Assembly: GCA_016873755.1 (NCBI GenBank)
Contig: VGWB01000014.1
Coordinates: forward strand, 1-33,946
DNA length: 33,946 nt
Direction of reading: 5' to 3'
Source of the DNA: Ignavibacteria bacterium
Lineage (GTDB): Bacteria > Bacteroidota > Ignavibacteria > UBA10030
Shown here: positions 26,155 to 33,946 of the stretch, piece by piece
Layout: every line of letters starts with the position of its first letter
Position numbering within the stretch: the stretch's first letter is position 1
The notes under the pieces: generated by a model
Databases searched by the model: none
What the model was told of the DNA's origin: nothing
What the model saw: only the letters and a program-made list of their open reading frames with translations
Translations under genes and position numbers: made by a program

Positions 26155-26260
26155 CGATTCCTCCTCCGTTTGATACCGGTCTTGATTTGAGCCTTCTTAA
26201 CTTTCCGTTCAGGAATAACGCACTCAAGATGTCAATCCTGGACACACACAACTTACAACC
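25694..26260. mobile_element. Probable IVS-like cassette with imperfect inverted flanks
   Basis: The four-helix-bundle gene is bracketed by TGTTGTATGTTGTAGG (25694-25709) and, on the other strand, GGTTGTAAGTTGTGTG (26245-26260). Aligned, these match at about 12 of 16 positions. Elements carrying this gene family in 23S rRNA are also flanked by pairing ends. The low complexity of the flanks means that chance similarity cannot be excluded. No target-site duplication was identified. Confidence 0.45.
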
Positions 26261-26284
26261 ACCACTCCTACAGCCTATTGGTTG

Positions 26285-27568
26285 CTACTCATTCATCTCC
26301 TTAATCTTTCGCACCGCGAGCGCCTGCATTTCCCTCGCCGCCGCTTCAGGCGTCTTTGATCCACCCATCACTGCCTGATAGCCCGGGCGCATCGCGTCCC
26401 ACACCGCGCGCATCTCGGGCACGACCGGCATCGGTTTCCCCCGTGAGATTTGGAGCAGGGAGTTCTGCACGATCTGGTTCGACAGGATCTCGGGATCACG
26501 GTACAGCGCCTTTCTCGTCGGTGCAGTATTGAGAGCCCTCACGGTCTCCATCTGGCTCTCTGCCGAGAGGAGAAACTTCAGCACGTCAAGAACGAGTGCG
26601 ATTTTTTCCTCGGGTACATTCACGTTGACCGAATAACCCTTTGGCGAGGTCATGGGTGCACACCAGAGACCCGTGGCCGTGATTCTTGGGAGCGGTGCTA
26701 TGCCAAGATCGATCCCCCTCTGCCGATAACCCGCCCAGGACCAATCACCATTGATCAGCATAGCCGCTTTCCCATCCTTGAAGAGCGCATCTGCGATTTC
26801 GTAATCCGCCTCAAAAGGGATGATCTTCTCCTTGTCTCGGAGTTCGCGGATGAAATTCAATGCGTCGATCATCGCCCGGTTGTCCAGTGACGGGGTCACG
26901 CCATCCTCAGCAAAGACCCATCCGCCAAAGCCGGTGTAGAACGGAATGAAGAAGAACGGCTCGATGTAGTTCCACGTCAGGCCGTAAACATTTGGCCGAC
27001 CCGCCGTGTAACCATGCATATCCTGAATTCTCCTGCTGAGCTCGATCAGCTCGAAGTCCGTCTGCGGCGGAATTTGGACGTATTTCTTGTTATAGACAAG
27101 CGCAAGGTGGTTGCCGATCTTATCGGCGACCTGGTAAAGATGCCCCTTGTACCAGAGGAGTGATGTCGTGTCAAAGTCAGAAAGGTACGATGCCGCCAGG
27201 AGGTCCTCGAGCGGCCTGATGCTCTTCGTTGCCTCGTATACACCGACCGGATCGGACGGGCCGTACACGAAATCCGGTCCCTGACCCGCGAGCGCCGCCA
27301 CTACGAATCCGCTTCTCAGAACCTCGGTCTCTTTGAACAATTCCTCAATTGTGATGCCGGGGTGTCTTTGCTCATATCGCGCAATCTGCCGTTGAAGCAC
27401 ACCCCGTTCGTCGGGCCTCATCTGATGCCAGATGACCACTCGATTAGGATTGTCACGGTGACCGGCACAGCCGGACGAGGCCATAATGAGAGAGGCAAGG
27501 GCGAAAAGGTAGGAACCAGATCCTCCAATAATACAGTATGCGTAAGGGCCTAATCTCTTTGTTTTCAA
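26285..27568 (-). CDS. Lipoprotein sugar-binding protein of ABC transporter (MalE-like)
   Basis: This protein has 427 residues from TTG 27568, the only early candidate, 14 bases after the GH57 stop; no ATG or strong ribosome site is available. The signal ends in a lipobox with Cys34 (MASSGCAG). The mature part follows the family 1 solute-binding layout: VVIWHQM, ITIEELFKETEVL, AGQGPDFVYGPSD, LALVYNKKYV, DALFKDGKAAMLINGDWSW and the C-terminal AAAREMQALAVRKIKEM helix. It would deliver maltodextrins to the MalF/MalG permease. Lipid anchoring in a didermic cell probably places it on the outer face of the inner membrane. The binding specificity is inferred from the gene neighbourhood. Confidence 0.9.
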   Translation of the reverse strand: MKTKRLGPYAYCIIGGSGSYLFALASLIMASSGCAGHRDNPNRVVIWHQMRPDERGVLQRQIARYEQRHPGITIEELFKETEVLRSGFVVAALAGQGPDFVYGPSDPVGVYEATKSIRPLEDLLAASYLSDFDTTSLLWYKGHLYQVADKIGNHLALVYNKKYVQIPPQTDFELIELSRRIQDMHGYTAGRPNVYGLTWNYIEPFFFIPFYTGFGGWVFAEDGVTPSLDNRAMIDALNFIRELRDKEKIIPFEADYEIADALFKDGKAAMLINGDWSWAGYRQRGIDLGIAPLPRITATGLWCAPMTSPKGYSVNVNVPEEKIALVLDVLKFLLSAESQMETVRALNTAPTRKALYRDPEILSNQIVQNSLLQISRGKPMPVVPEMRAVWDAMRPGYQAVMGGSKTPEAAAREMQALAVRKIKEMNE

Positions 27569-27582
27569 GGAATTAACCGCTT

Positions 27583-29802
27583 TTAGATCTTCCCAAATCT
27601 ATCCAGTAAGACCTGCCGGGATTGCTCGTCGCCGCAAACAGTAATGGTTCTGTGCTCCCAGGGAAACTCCTCCCCGGGATCCCAACTCCCCTCTGCACCG
27701 CTGTTGGTGTACTTGTATTGTATCTCCATCCCCGGAGGCAGTTGAATCTCAAGCGTCCAGATACTATCACTTTTGCGGAGGTCTCCGTGAGTACCGTCGT
27801 CGTACATTCTGACCCTATTCGGGACCCAGCTCCCAAGGAGTTCGTGATTGCCGACGATATAGATCGATTTCCGTACGTACATACCTTTGCAATCAACCTG
27901 AAAGACTACTGTGACCATCTCTTCGCTGCTTTGCGCCATCGTTCCCCCTGCCCGTCGTTGTACCGTCGCAGGCACACGCGCAATCGGCTCGAAGTTGCGC
28001 TTGGGCAGTTTCCTTTTGGCGAGCTCCACAAAGGCATAGACATTGTTTAAGTGAGTGATGTATGCCAGGTCAAACGGTTTATCTCCGGCTGGCGCTGTCT
28101 GATCCGTGCCGTACCACCAGAACCAGTCGGATCCCTCGGCAGCGTAGAGGGATTCCCAGGCTTTGTAGCTGTAGTAGGCGATCGATCCCTTTCTCGGTGG
28201 CTTCGAAGCGGGATCCGGCGACAGGATGCCCGATCGCTCGAGGTCGGTTCGGGCAGTCAGGAGATATTCCCATGCGCGATTCTCCTCTTCCTCACCAATC
28301 CACGTATCATAGTTCGCGTTGATCCAGGAGCCGGGATAAAGCCGCTCCAGTGTCGGCAATGTTCCGATCGGATGCGCTGCAATACCGCGCGACGGATTGC
28401 CATCAATGTATTCTGTCACTGTTGTTGTGACGATCTGACGGGTCTCAAAGAGCTTCGAAAGCTTCCGGTAGAGCGCGTGCTGAAACTCCTTTCCGTCGTT
28501 GTCGTGACGATACCACTCCCAGGCATTTTCCCCGTCCAGAATCACGGTCAACAACCGGTCCGGCTCATCTTCACGCGGCACATACCGCAAGGCGTGCCGG
28601 ATGAAATCGTCCGCCGCATCTTCTCCCCTTGAATGCTGATAAACAAAGCCGATTTTGTCGGACAATTCTGTGTCCCTGAAGACGATCACGATTGAGTGCG
28701 TCTCTCCATCCCCTTTCACGACATAGGGATAATATTTCGGAAGGTTTGCGGGCCTGGACCGGGAAAGGATCTTTTCATCGGTTGCGATCCACAGAATACC
28801 CTGTTTCGCGAGCAGCGGGACGATCTCGTGAGCAACCGCGCCCTCTGCCGGCCACATACCTGTTGGCCGCGTGCCAAACTGGGATGTAAAGTAGGCCACC
28901 GCCTTTGCCACCTGTGCTTCTGCATCCTGCGGGAAATGAAACCGAGGCGGCAAGGCATCGTTCGGCTGACATTCCCTCGCGATATCTGTGTCGTAGATCA
29001 GCGGCAAGATGGGATGATAGAAGGGTGTTGTGATAACTTCGACCTGACCCGTTCCGCTTGCCGGCCTGTACATCATGGTCTTATGGAGGGGAACAATTGC
29101 GGCGAGAACTTTATAGGCTTCGGCCACAATACGGTTGCAGTCGTCTTCATTGATCGCTTTCTTCAGCCGGTAAGTCCCGTCAGCATCCTTCCCGACGAGA
29201 TCCGTCAGATCGATCGTCGTACCGGTCACGAGCCTCACTCTCTTTTCAAGAAAATCGGGATCGAAGTGCGCGAGATAGAACCAAAACTTTGTTTCCCGGA
29301 GTTCCTGTTCGGTCAAACTCCCGGGGCCAAACGAATCGTATTTGTCCTTAAGTGCCTTGTATTGCGGAAACCGGCGAATGACAACCTCGCTCACACCGAA
29401 CGCATTCCAGACGTTGGTGAGAAGAACCTCAAGGTCGCGTTCGTCGAAATTCCGGGTGGGCTTCAGTGCGACATCAATCCAGGGATCGGTTTTTCCGGCG
29501 AATGTGCGGAAGTATTTAGCTGCGTTGACGCGGTTGGTCTTGAGGTTTACACACTGCTTGAGGCGCTTCACATAGTGCTCGTCCAGTTGCACGAGGAGCG
29601 ACGAGGTGAGATTGACCGTGAAATGGACGTTGGGATAATGTTCAAGAATAGATGTCGTGTCGTAGTAGTCCTTCGTGCCATGCGTGCGCACCCACGGTCC
29701 CTGCAGTTGATCCGATGCGGGATCAAGATACAGCGGTTGGTGCTGGTGCCAGATAATATTGAGGTACAGCGTCTTTCCTGTTCTTGGGTAGTCGTCTGCC
29801 AT
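27583..29802 (-). CDS. GH57 alpha-glucan hydrolase with C-terminal starch-binding CBM20
   Basis: This protein has 739 residues from ATG 29802, with only a weak ribosome site. The GH57 opening WHQHQPLY is at 18-25. The catalytic pair is Glu320 in GMWPAEGAV and Asp423 in ILDGENAWE, matching the amylopullulanase/alpha-amylase type of GH57. Residues about 640-735 form a CBM20-like starch-binding domain (SIYIVGNHELLGSW, MEIQYKYTNSG, EFPWEHRTITV). There is no signal peptide, so the enzyme is probably cytoplasmic and acts on imported or stored glucan. A CBM20 on an intracellular enzyme suggests a role on glycogen. It is first in the transporter operon. Confidence 0.92.
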   Translation of the reverse strand: MADDYPRTGKTLYLNIIWHQHQPLYLDPASDQLQGPWVRTHGTKDYYDTTSILEHYPNVHFTVNLTSSLLVQLDEHYVKRLKQCVNLKTNRVNAAKYFRTFAGKTDPWIDVALKPTRNFDERDLEVLLTNVWNAFGVSEVVIRRFPQYKALKDKYDSFGPGSLTEQELRETKFWFYLAHFDPDFLEKRVRLVTGTTIDLTDLVGKDADGTYRLKKAINEDDCNRIVAEAYKVLAAIVPLHKTMMYRPASGTGQVEVITTPFYHPILPLIYDTDIARECQPNDALPPRFHFPQDAEAQVAKAVAYFTSQFGTRPTGMWPAEGAVAHEIVPLLAKQGILWIATDEKILSRSRPANLPKYYPYVVKGDGETHSIVIVFRDTELSDKIGFVYQHSRGEDAADDFIRHALRYVPREDEPDRLLTVILDGENAWEWYRHDNDGKEFQHALYRKLSKLFETRQIVTTTVTEYIDGNPSRGIAAHPIGTLPTLERLYPGSWINANYDTWIGEEEENRAWEYLLTARTDLERSGILSPDPASKPPRKGSIAYYSYKAWESLYAAEGSDWFWWYGTDQTAPAGDKPFDLAYITHLNNVYAFVELAKRKLPKRNFEPIARVPATVQRRAGGTMAQSSEEMVTVVFQVDCKGMYVRKSIYIVGNHELLGSWVPNRVRMYDDGTHGDLRKSDSIWTLEIQLPPGMEIQYKYTNSGAEGSWDPGEEFPWEHRTITVCGDEQSRQVLLDRFGKI

Positions 29803-29896
29803 TGTTTTCGATCAGCCTTCGTGTACTGGAGTTCAGAGTGTTGGACCCGTGCTGTTTCGATCTCGCGGCGACTATAAGCCTTCTCAATAATCGCTT

Positions 29897-29973
29897 GTGA
29901 TTCCCGCCGGTCTTAGGCAGGCATCCAGACACTGCGATGTTCTGGATTCCGTCTAGAAATCCGACGGAATGAC
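29897..29973. repeat. 77-bp palindromic intergenic repeat
   Basis: Its ends are GTGATTCCCGCC and, inverted, GTCATTCCGTCG. Inside are two alternative stems: ATCCAGA/TCTGGAT (29923-29947) and ATTCCGTC/GACGGAAT (29946-29970). This is the layout of the widely dispersed 'ATTCCCGC...GGAATCCAG' intergenic repeats of many environmental genomes. A single copy is in this window. Confidence 0.6.
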
Positions 29974-30137
29974 TTTTCTCTTTGAGCGCCCTCAATATAC
30001 GCACAGATGAGGTAAAACGGAATGTAGTTCGCCTCTTCACCGCGCCTAGTGCCACCCTCCCAAAAGAAATATCGTGTTCGTGTATCTATGGTTCCTAACG
30101 CAGAGGTCGTTGGCATTCTCACTCTGCTGCGGTCCTC

Positions 30138-30160
30138 CCCGCCTGAATGCCGCAGGCGGG
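30138..30160. repeat. GC-rich hairpin repeat
   Basis: An 8-bp perfect stem (CCCGCCTG/CAGGCGGG) closes a seven-base loop, and is followed by another CAGG unit. This motif is a common intergenic dispersed palindrome. It has no T tract on either side, so terminator function is doubtful. Confidence 0.6.
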
Positions 30161-30212
30161 CAGGTGCGGCTCTGCGTCAAAACTACAAGATCATTTGTCG
30201 GGAACGGCACTA

Positions 30213-30229
30213 GCTGGTGTGGCACCAGC
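30213..30229 (-). terminator. Possible weak terminator of the secreted amylase gene
   Basis: A perfect 7-bp stem (GCTGGTG/CACCAGC) with a three-base loop begins six bases after the stop on the minus strand. The sequence beyond it is not T-rich, so intrinsic termination would be inefficient. Confidence 0.35.
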
Positions 30230-30234
30230 AAGTG

Positions 30235-33120
30235 TTACCTGATGAGGATGAGCCTTTTCACGTCTGAAAACGATCCTGCTACCAATCTTGCGAAGTATAC
30301 ACCGGAATGCGCCGACCAACCGTCCAATCCAAGCCCGTTCCAGCGGACCGTGTAGAAACCCGCTTCCTGCCACTTGTTAACAAGAGTCGAGACCTCTCTC
30401 CCCAGGATGTCATAGATCTTCAGACTTACGCGGTCGGCCGTGGCGATCTCGTAGCTGATTGTTGTTGTTGAATTAAATGGATTTGGATAGTTTTGATAAA
30501 GCTTGAACTCCGAAGGAACGGGCGCGTTGCCCGCTTCAACCGTAACGGGAATACCTAAGGACTCGTTGCTGCGATTCGAAAATACGACGGCCGTGTATCC
30601 TGGCACTGTCATTGAGCGCACCGAATCATCGGACACCGTCAGCGTGCTCTGGTCAAACACATTGTACCAGGTTCCACCTCCAAGCCACGGAACGCTCAGG
30701 AGGGTCTGGTCTGTACCAGAGAGGTTTGCAACGATCACGACCCTTGAATCCGTCGCCGAATCCTTGAATCCCCAAACAAGCACCTTTTCGGCCTCGTACC
30801 GCCTCAGCTTGATCAACTCCCCACTGAATAGAGCTGGGTTATAGCGCCGTTGTCGTACGAGTGCACGGTAATAGTCATAATGTAACTTTCCGCGGGCAGT
30901 CGGAAGCCAGTTCCACTCTAGCGCACGATACGAAAGCCTCTCCCCACCGTCTCTCCATCCTCGCGGAGCGCTAAACTCCACACCCTGCCAAAGCATTGGG
31001 ATGCCGAGCGAAGTGAACATGAACGTCCCGTACAATTTGTCTCGCCGCACCGCCTCATCGATTCCAACATTTTGAAACGTTGTCATCTCGTAAATCAACG
31101 ATTGCTCATCATGGTTGACCGTACAGTTGACCGGCTGGGTTCTGTTGGAATATTGGTTCGGGTACGCGGGACTGTCGTTGCCTGGATAAGCCATCAGGTC
31201 GATGACGAGCCGTTCGAAGTTCGAGAGCGAAACGTTGCGGAACCGCGCCTCGTTGAAGATTTCATCGTGAAAGCTGTCGTGCCATCCGCCTGTGAGACCG
31301 GTGAAAAAGAGGAGCGCCGGACTTTCCGGAAGATGCTCGGCAATTTGATAGATCGCTCCTTTGTATCGATCCCTCACCTTGTTTGCCCATCCTAATATGC
31401 CAACCGTCGTGTCCTCCTTGTCCCACCCGATTCCCTGTGTGAAATCATACCGGAAGCCGTCGACGCGATATTCTTCTATCCACATCTTCAATGCCTCAAA
31501 CACCAGCTCCTGCGTGGCATAGCTCCAGTGATCCAAGTCCTTAAAGAAAAAAAGCGGATCCTCGTTGGGACGCAGGAAGCTTGTAGGCTTGAAATACGCA
31601 TTCTTACTCTCATCCGGCTCCATCTGCCACAACGGACTTGTGTCATTGAGATGGTTGAAGACGACATCAACGATCACCGCAATCCCACGTGCGTGTGCCG
31701 CGTCGACAAGAGCCTTGAAGTCGCGCGGCTCGCCGTACGCCGGTTCCAATGCGAAGTAAGAGTTGACGTCATATCCCCACGAATGTCCTGACCTCCCCAC
31801 AAAACCGTAGTCGTTGATTGGCATCAACTCGATGGCATTGACACCAAGCGAGTCAAGATATGGAAGCAACGTGATCAAATCCCTAAACGTTCCTTGTCCT
31901 GGTGCCTTGCCATAAAATCCTCCCGCGAACTCGCCGACGTGAAGTTCATAGATAATCAGTTTGTTGAGCGGCGGCCGCCGGTACGAAATTGACTGCCACA
32001 CATAATCGTCTGCCGTTAAACCTTCCGCCCCAATCGTAAAGCGTGTTCCCTTGTCACCATTCCGCCTGCCCCACGGATCATTGATCTGCGTGCCGTTCTC
32101 CAGCTCATAAACATATTCATACGTTCCATCGGGCAATTTCAAGTTCAGCCACCAATCATCCGAGTTTGTCGACTTCCTCATAAGAAGCGGCGGAGCATCT
32201 GCAGGCGTTTGACCTAGAGGTGCAATGCGTAGGAGTATGTAGCTTCTCCCCTTCAACCGCAGTCTGAATGTCGTTGAATCCGTCGAGACGGTGCCCGGTA
32301 GATTTACACCGTGTCGCGTGCCGGAAGGCATCGGCATTTGCATAACGTCATAACCGCCCTTTATGAGCGCGACGGAATCTCCCCGGCTGTTGTACGCAAC
32401 GAGGCGAACATAGCTGAGCAAACCGATTGGAGCTGCAAGCAAGAAATCCAGGATGCGTTTGCTGTGTTCGAAGTTCGTGGTTACGTCGGTTGTTGTAAGA
32501 GGCGCTGAAGGAGTCGCGCCCGTCGTGAGCTTCACCGCGACGATGGAATCACTGTTCGAGTGAATAAGCCCAACCGTAATGCGGACGATCTGCTGGTTGA
32601 CCACATGCGGGTAGTATTGAAACCAAAAGAACTTCGTCATACGAAGAACAGAATTGTTGTATTCGTTTCTGTTCTGCTCCGGGTTTAATGGATCGCTAAA
32701 CCATCCCGTCCGTAATCCTCCCCGATTGAACTTGTATTGAAATACCGAGTCACCAAGTGTCCGCCTCGAATCGGCAGCATCATGAATCCTGAAGGTGTAA
32801 GTCTTGATCCAGGCACCCAGCGTCGTATCGTACGTCATTTGAGACACGGCGCCGGGGGCAATGAGACCGTCCGAGTTCGGACCCCAACCATTGAATTCTC
32901 CCGGCACAAACATCGTGGTTGATGCTGATTCATGAGTCCGAAACGTGATGGTGATGCTATCGGCCGATGTCTGTGCACGGACCGCACCCAAAGCGATCAT
33001 TGCTGAGAGAATCAAAAAAACACAACTGCTCGACCGACAGGATCGTACCCGGTTCCGCCACCGTTCGTGACGGGTGGATAGAAAGAGGGAGCTCGTTGTC
33101 GCGTTCTCGTCATTCAACAT
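30235..33120 (-). CDS. Secreted alpha-amylase-family enzyme (GH13) with type IX secretion domain
   Basis: This protein has 961 residues from ATG 33120, with AGAGGT about ten bases upstream. A signal peptide ends near residue 49 (GAVRAQ). Two N-terminal beta domains follow: one at about 55-160 with the glucan-binding VPGEFNGWG pattern, and a CBM48-like one at about 285-375. The GH13 barrel runs about 385-790, with region I VDVVFNH, catalytic Asp559 (GFRYDFTQ), Glu595 (QIAEHLPE) and Asp671 (VNHDEQS). The CBM48-plus-GH13 order recalls branching, debranching and glycogen-type enzymes. The last 90 residues, including YQNYPNPFN, form a type IX sorting domain, so the protein is exported to the cell surface or medium, where it would start breakdown of starch-like polymers. 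Confidence 0.93.
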   Translation of the reverse strand: MLNDENATTSSLFLSTRHERWRNRVRSCRSSSCVFLILSAMIALGAVRAQTSADSITITFRTHESASTTMFVPGEFNGWGPNSDGLIAPGAVSQMTYDTTLGAWIKTYTFRIHDAADSRRTLGDSVFQYKFNRGGLRTGWFSDPLNPEQNRNEYNNSVLRMTKFFWFQYYPHVVNQQIVRITVGLIHSNSDSIVAVKLTTGATPSAPLTTTDVTTNFEHSKRILDFLLAAPIGLLSYVRLVAYNSRGDSVALIKGGYDVMQMPMPSGTRHGVNLPGTVSTDSTTFRLRLKGRSYILLRIAPLGQTPADAPPLLMRKSTNSDDWWLNLKLPDGTYEYVYELENGTQINDPWGRRNGDKGTRFTIGAEGLTADDYVWQSISYRRPPLNKLIIYELHVGEFAGGFYGKAPGQGTFRDLITLLPYLDSLGVNAIELMPINDYGFVGRSGHSWGYDVNSYFALEPAYGEPRDFKALVDAAHARGIAVIVDVVFNHLNDTSPLWQMEPDESKNAYFKPTSFLRPNEDPLFFFKDLDHWSYATQELVFEALKMWIEEYRVDGFRYDFTQGIGWDKEDTTVGILGWANKVRDRYKGAIYQIAEHLPESPALLFFTGLTGGWHDSFHDEIFNEARFRNVSLSNFERLVIDLMAYPGNDSPAYPNQYSNRTQPVNCTVNHDEQSLIYEMTTFQNVGIDEAVRRDKLYGTFMFTSLGIPMLWQGVEFSAPRGWRDGGERLSYRALEWNWLPTARGKLHYDYYRALVRQRRYNPALFSGELIKLRRYEAEKVLVWGFKDSATDSRVVIVANLSGTDQTLLSVPWLGGGTWYNVFDQSTLTVSDDSVRSMTVPGYTAVVFSNRSNESLGIPVTVEAGNAPVPSEFKLYQNYPNPFNSTTTISYEIATADRVSLKIYDILGREVSTLVNKWQEAGFYTVRWNGLGLDGWSAHSGVYFARLVAGSFSDVKRLILIR

Positions 33121-33156
33121 GTTGTTGTAGACCTCTCGTGCAGCAACCTAAAGAAA

Positions 33157-33195
33157 AAAGGCGAGGTATTCTAGAGCACGGAACACCTCGCCTTT
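33157..33195 (-). terminator. Strong intrinsic terminator after the right-edge cargo gene
   Basis: A perfect 11-bp stem (AAAGGCGAGGT / ACCTCGCCTTT) with a 17-base loop is followed on the minus strand by a T-rich TTTCTTT run. It begins 21 bases beyond the stop at 33217. It separates this gene from the amylase gene, whose ATG lies only 36 bases further on. Confidence 0.9.
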
Positions 33196-33216
33196 CGATG
33201 ATGATGCATTAGTTAC

Positions 33217-33946
33217 TTACTTCAGCAGCGTCATCCTCTTCGTGGCTCTGAATTCGCCCGCTGTTATTTGATAGAAATAGATTCCAGTTGGCAAGTTCGA
33301 AGCATCAAACCCAACTAAGTGAGTACCCGCCGACTTCTTCTCGTTGCTCACGAGCTTGGCAATTTCCTGTCCAAGCAGGTTGAACACCTTCAACGTCACA
33401 AACGACTCATTCGACAGTCGATATTCAATTGTCGTTGACGGGTTGAACGGATTCGGGTAGTTCTGCTCAAGTGAGAAGCCCGTCGGTATTGCTTGCGGAC
33501 GATCTGTCTCGACGTTTGTTATGCCATAGGGCGAAGTCTCAACGAGCAGCGGCGGATCCTGCTTGTACGTGTCAGTTGGGAACGTGAAGCTCGTGGGCCA
33601 GACAGTCCCGACTTTCCTGACATAGCGTGTCCTGAACCGACCATAGTCAAATCCGCCCCCTTCAGAAGTGCCGCCGGAATACTCAGCCTGATACTGGATA
33701 GCTGCTGGGACAGGCCCCTTGATGCTGAACTTCAGCGTGTAGATGCTGTCTCCATCGACATCTGTATATTTCAGGGCGCTCTGTCTTCCGGGTGTCCACC
33801 CTTGCGAGTGTGCCCAGTTCTCCCAGTTCGTCACAAACCAAAGAGTATCAGTTTTCTTGAAAGGCAGCGTTGGAGCTTTGAACGCGGGTCGCATGTCAAT
33901 ATTGAAGGTCAGTTCAATATTGGTACCGGCAGGGATCACAGCTTCT
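33217..33946 (-). CDS. Secreted beta-domain protein with type IX secretion domain (partial, 5' end outside window)
   Basis: The frame is open through the right edge, so the start is outside; an internal GTG at 33939 should not be taken as the start. The visible 243 residues begin in a beta domain: IELTFNIDMRPAF, a Trp-rich WFVTNWENWAHSQGW segment and DGDSIYTLKFSI. This pattern resembles the E-set or starch-binding domains of secreted amylolytic proteins. The end is a type IX sorting domain with LEQNYPNPFNPSTTIEYRL, a NLLGQEIAKLV block and the final RATKRMTLLK. Location beside the secreted GH13 suggests a surface glucan-binding or enzymatic partner, which is an inference from the fold pattern. 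Confidence 0.88.
   Translation of the reverse strand, partial: EAVIPAGTNIELTFNIDMRPAFKAPTLPFKKTDTLWFVTNWENWAHSQGWTPGRQSALKYTDVDGDSIYTLKFSIKGPVPAAIQYQAEYSGGTSEGGGFDYGRFRTRYVRKVGTVWPTSFTFPTDTYKQDPPLLVETSPYGITNVETDRPQAIPTGFSLEQNYPNPFNPSTTIEYRLSNESFVTLKVFNLLGQEIAKLVSNEKKSAGTHLVGFDASNLPTGIYFYQITAGEFRATKRMTLLK

Larger units (their letters stand above)
29803..30234. other. Intergenic region with palindromic repeats
   Basis: These 432 bases separate the secreted amylase gene from the GH57 gene. No convincing gene is present. The region holds a 77-bp palindromic repeat (29897-29973), a GC-rich hairpin repeat (30138-30160) and a small hairpin just after the amylase stop (30213-30229). A promoter for the transporter operon is expected near 29803-29890, but I cannot define it. 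Confidence 0.55.

Noticed and set aside
28696-29877. Plus-strand frame of about 390 codons opposite the GH57 gene
   Set aside because: It is antisense to conserved catalytic blocks of GH57 and has no protein features of its own.

Overview
Base composition, codon use and gene content point to a didermic bacterium of the Bacteroidota/Chlorobiota (FCB) group, most like Ignavibacteria or Kryptonia. Three secreted proteins (both window ends and the large amylase) carry the type IX secretion C-terminal domain with the NYPNPFN motif typical of these lineages. Other support comes from lipid A and LPS genes, outer-membrane barrels, a DUF5916 protein and lipoproteins. This placement is inferred from motifs; there is no rRNA or marker gene in the window. 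I saw no tRNA, CRISPR array, transposase or prophage gene.

Layout. 1-4441 (minus): a truncated type IX cargo gene, then three small envelope genes: a signal-peptide glycine-zipper protein and two tandem paralogous lipoproteins, one fused to an outer-membrane barrel. An 83-bp element lies just upstream of two of these genes. 4634-9420 (minus): an operon of a histidine kinase with a large TPR-like extracytoplasmic domain, an OmpR-type regulator, and an exported TPR/beta-propeller/jelly-roll protein. 9823-11312 (plus): ECF sigma factor, zinc-finger anti-sigma and a small TonB-domain protein, ended by a perfect hairpin. 11440-15317 (minus): a Tat-exported FAD oxidoreductase behind a DUF5916 barrel. 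15436-21472 (minus): envelope genes (GT39 transferase, EamA transporter, WaaF-like heptosyltransferase, a receiver plus coiled-coil regulator, LpxL-like acyltransferase).

21578-33946 (minus) is an alpha-glucan utilisation locus: a secreted GH13 amylase with a type IX domain, a GH57 enzyme with a C-terminal CBM20, a lipoprotein sugar-binding protein, MalF- and MalG-type permeases, a lipoprotein GH13 with an N-terminal GH2-like sugar-binding domain, and a translationally coupled YjbQ gene. No transporter ATPase is present, so it must be shared from elsewhere. A four-helix-bundle (23S intervening-sequence type) gene with imperfect inverted flanks interrupts this operon between the binding protein and MalF. 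The right edge holds another type IX cargo gene with a strong terminator.

Intergenic regions carry several non-coding patterns: the 83-bp pair, a 77-bp palindromic repeat, a GC-rich hairpin repeat and two quasi-periodic simple tracts.
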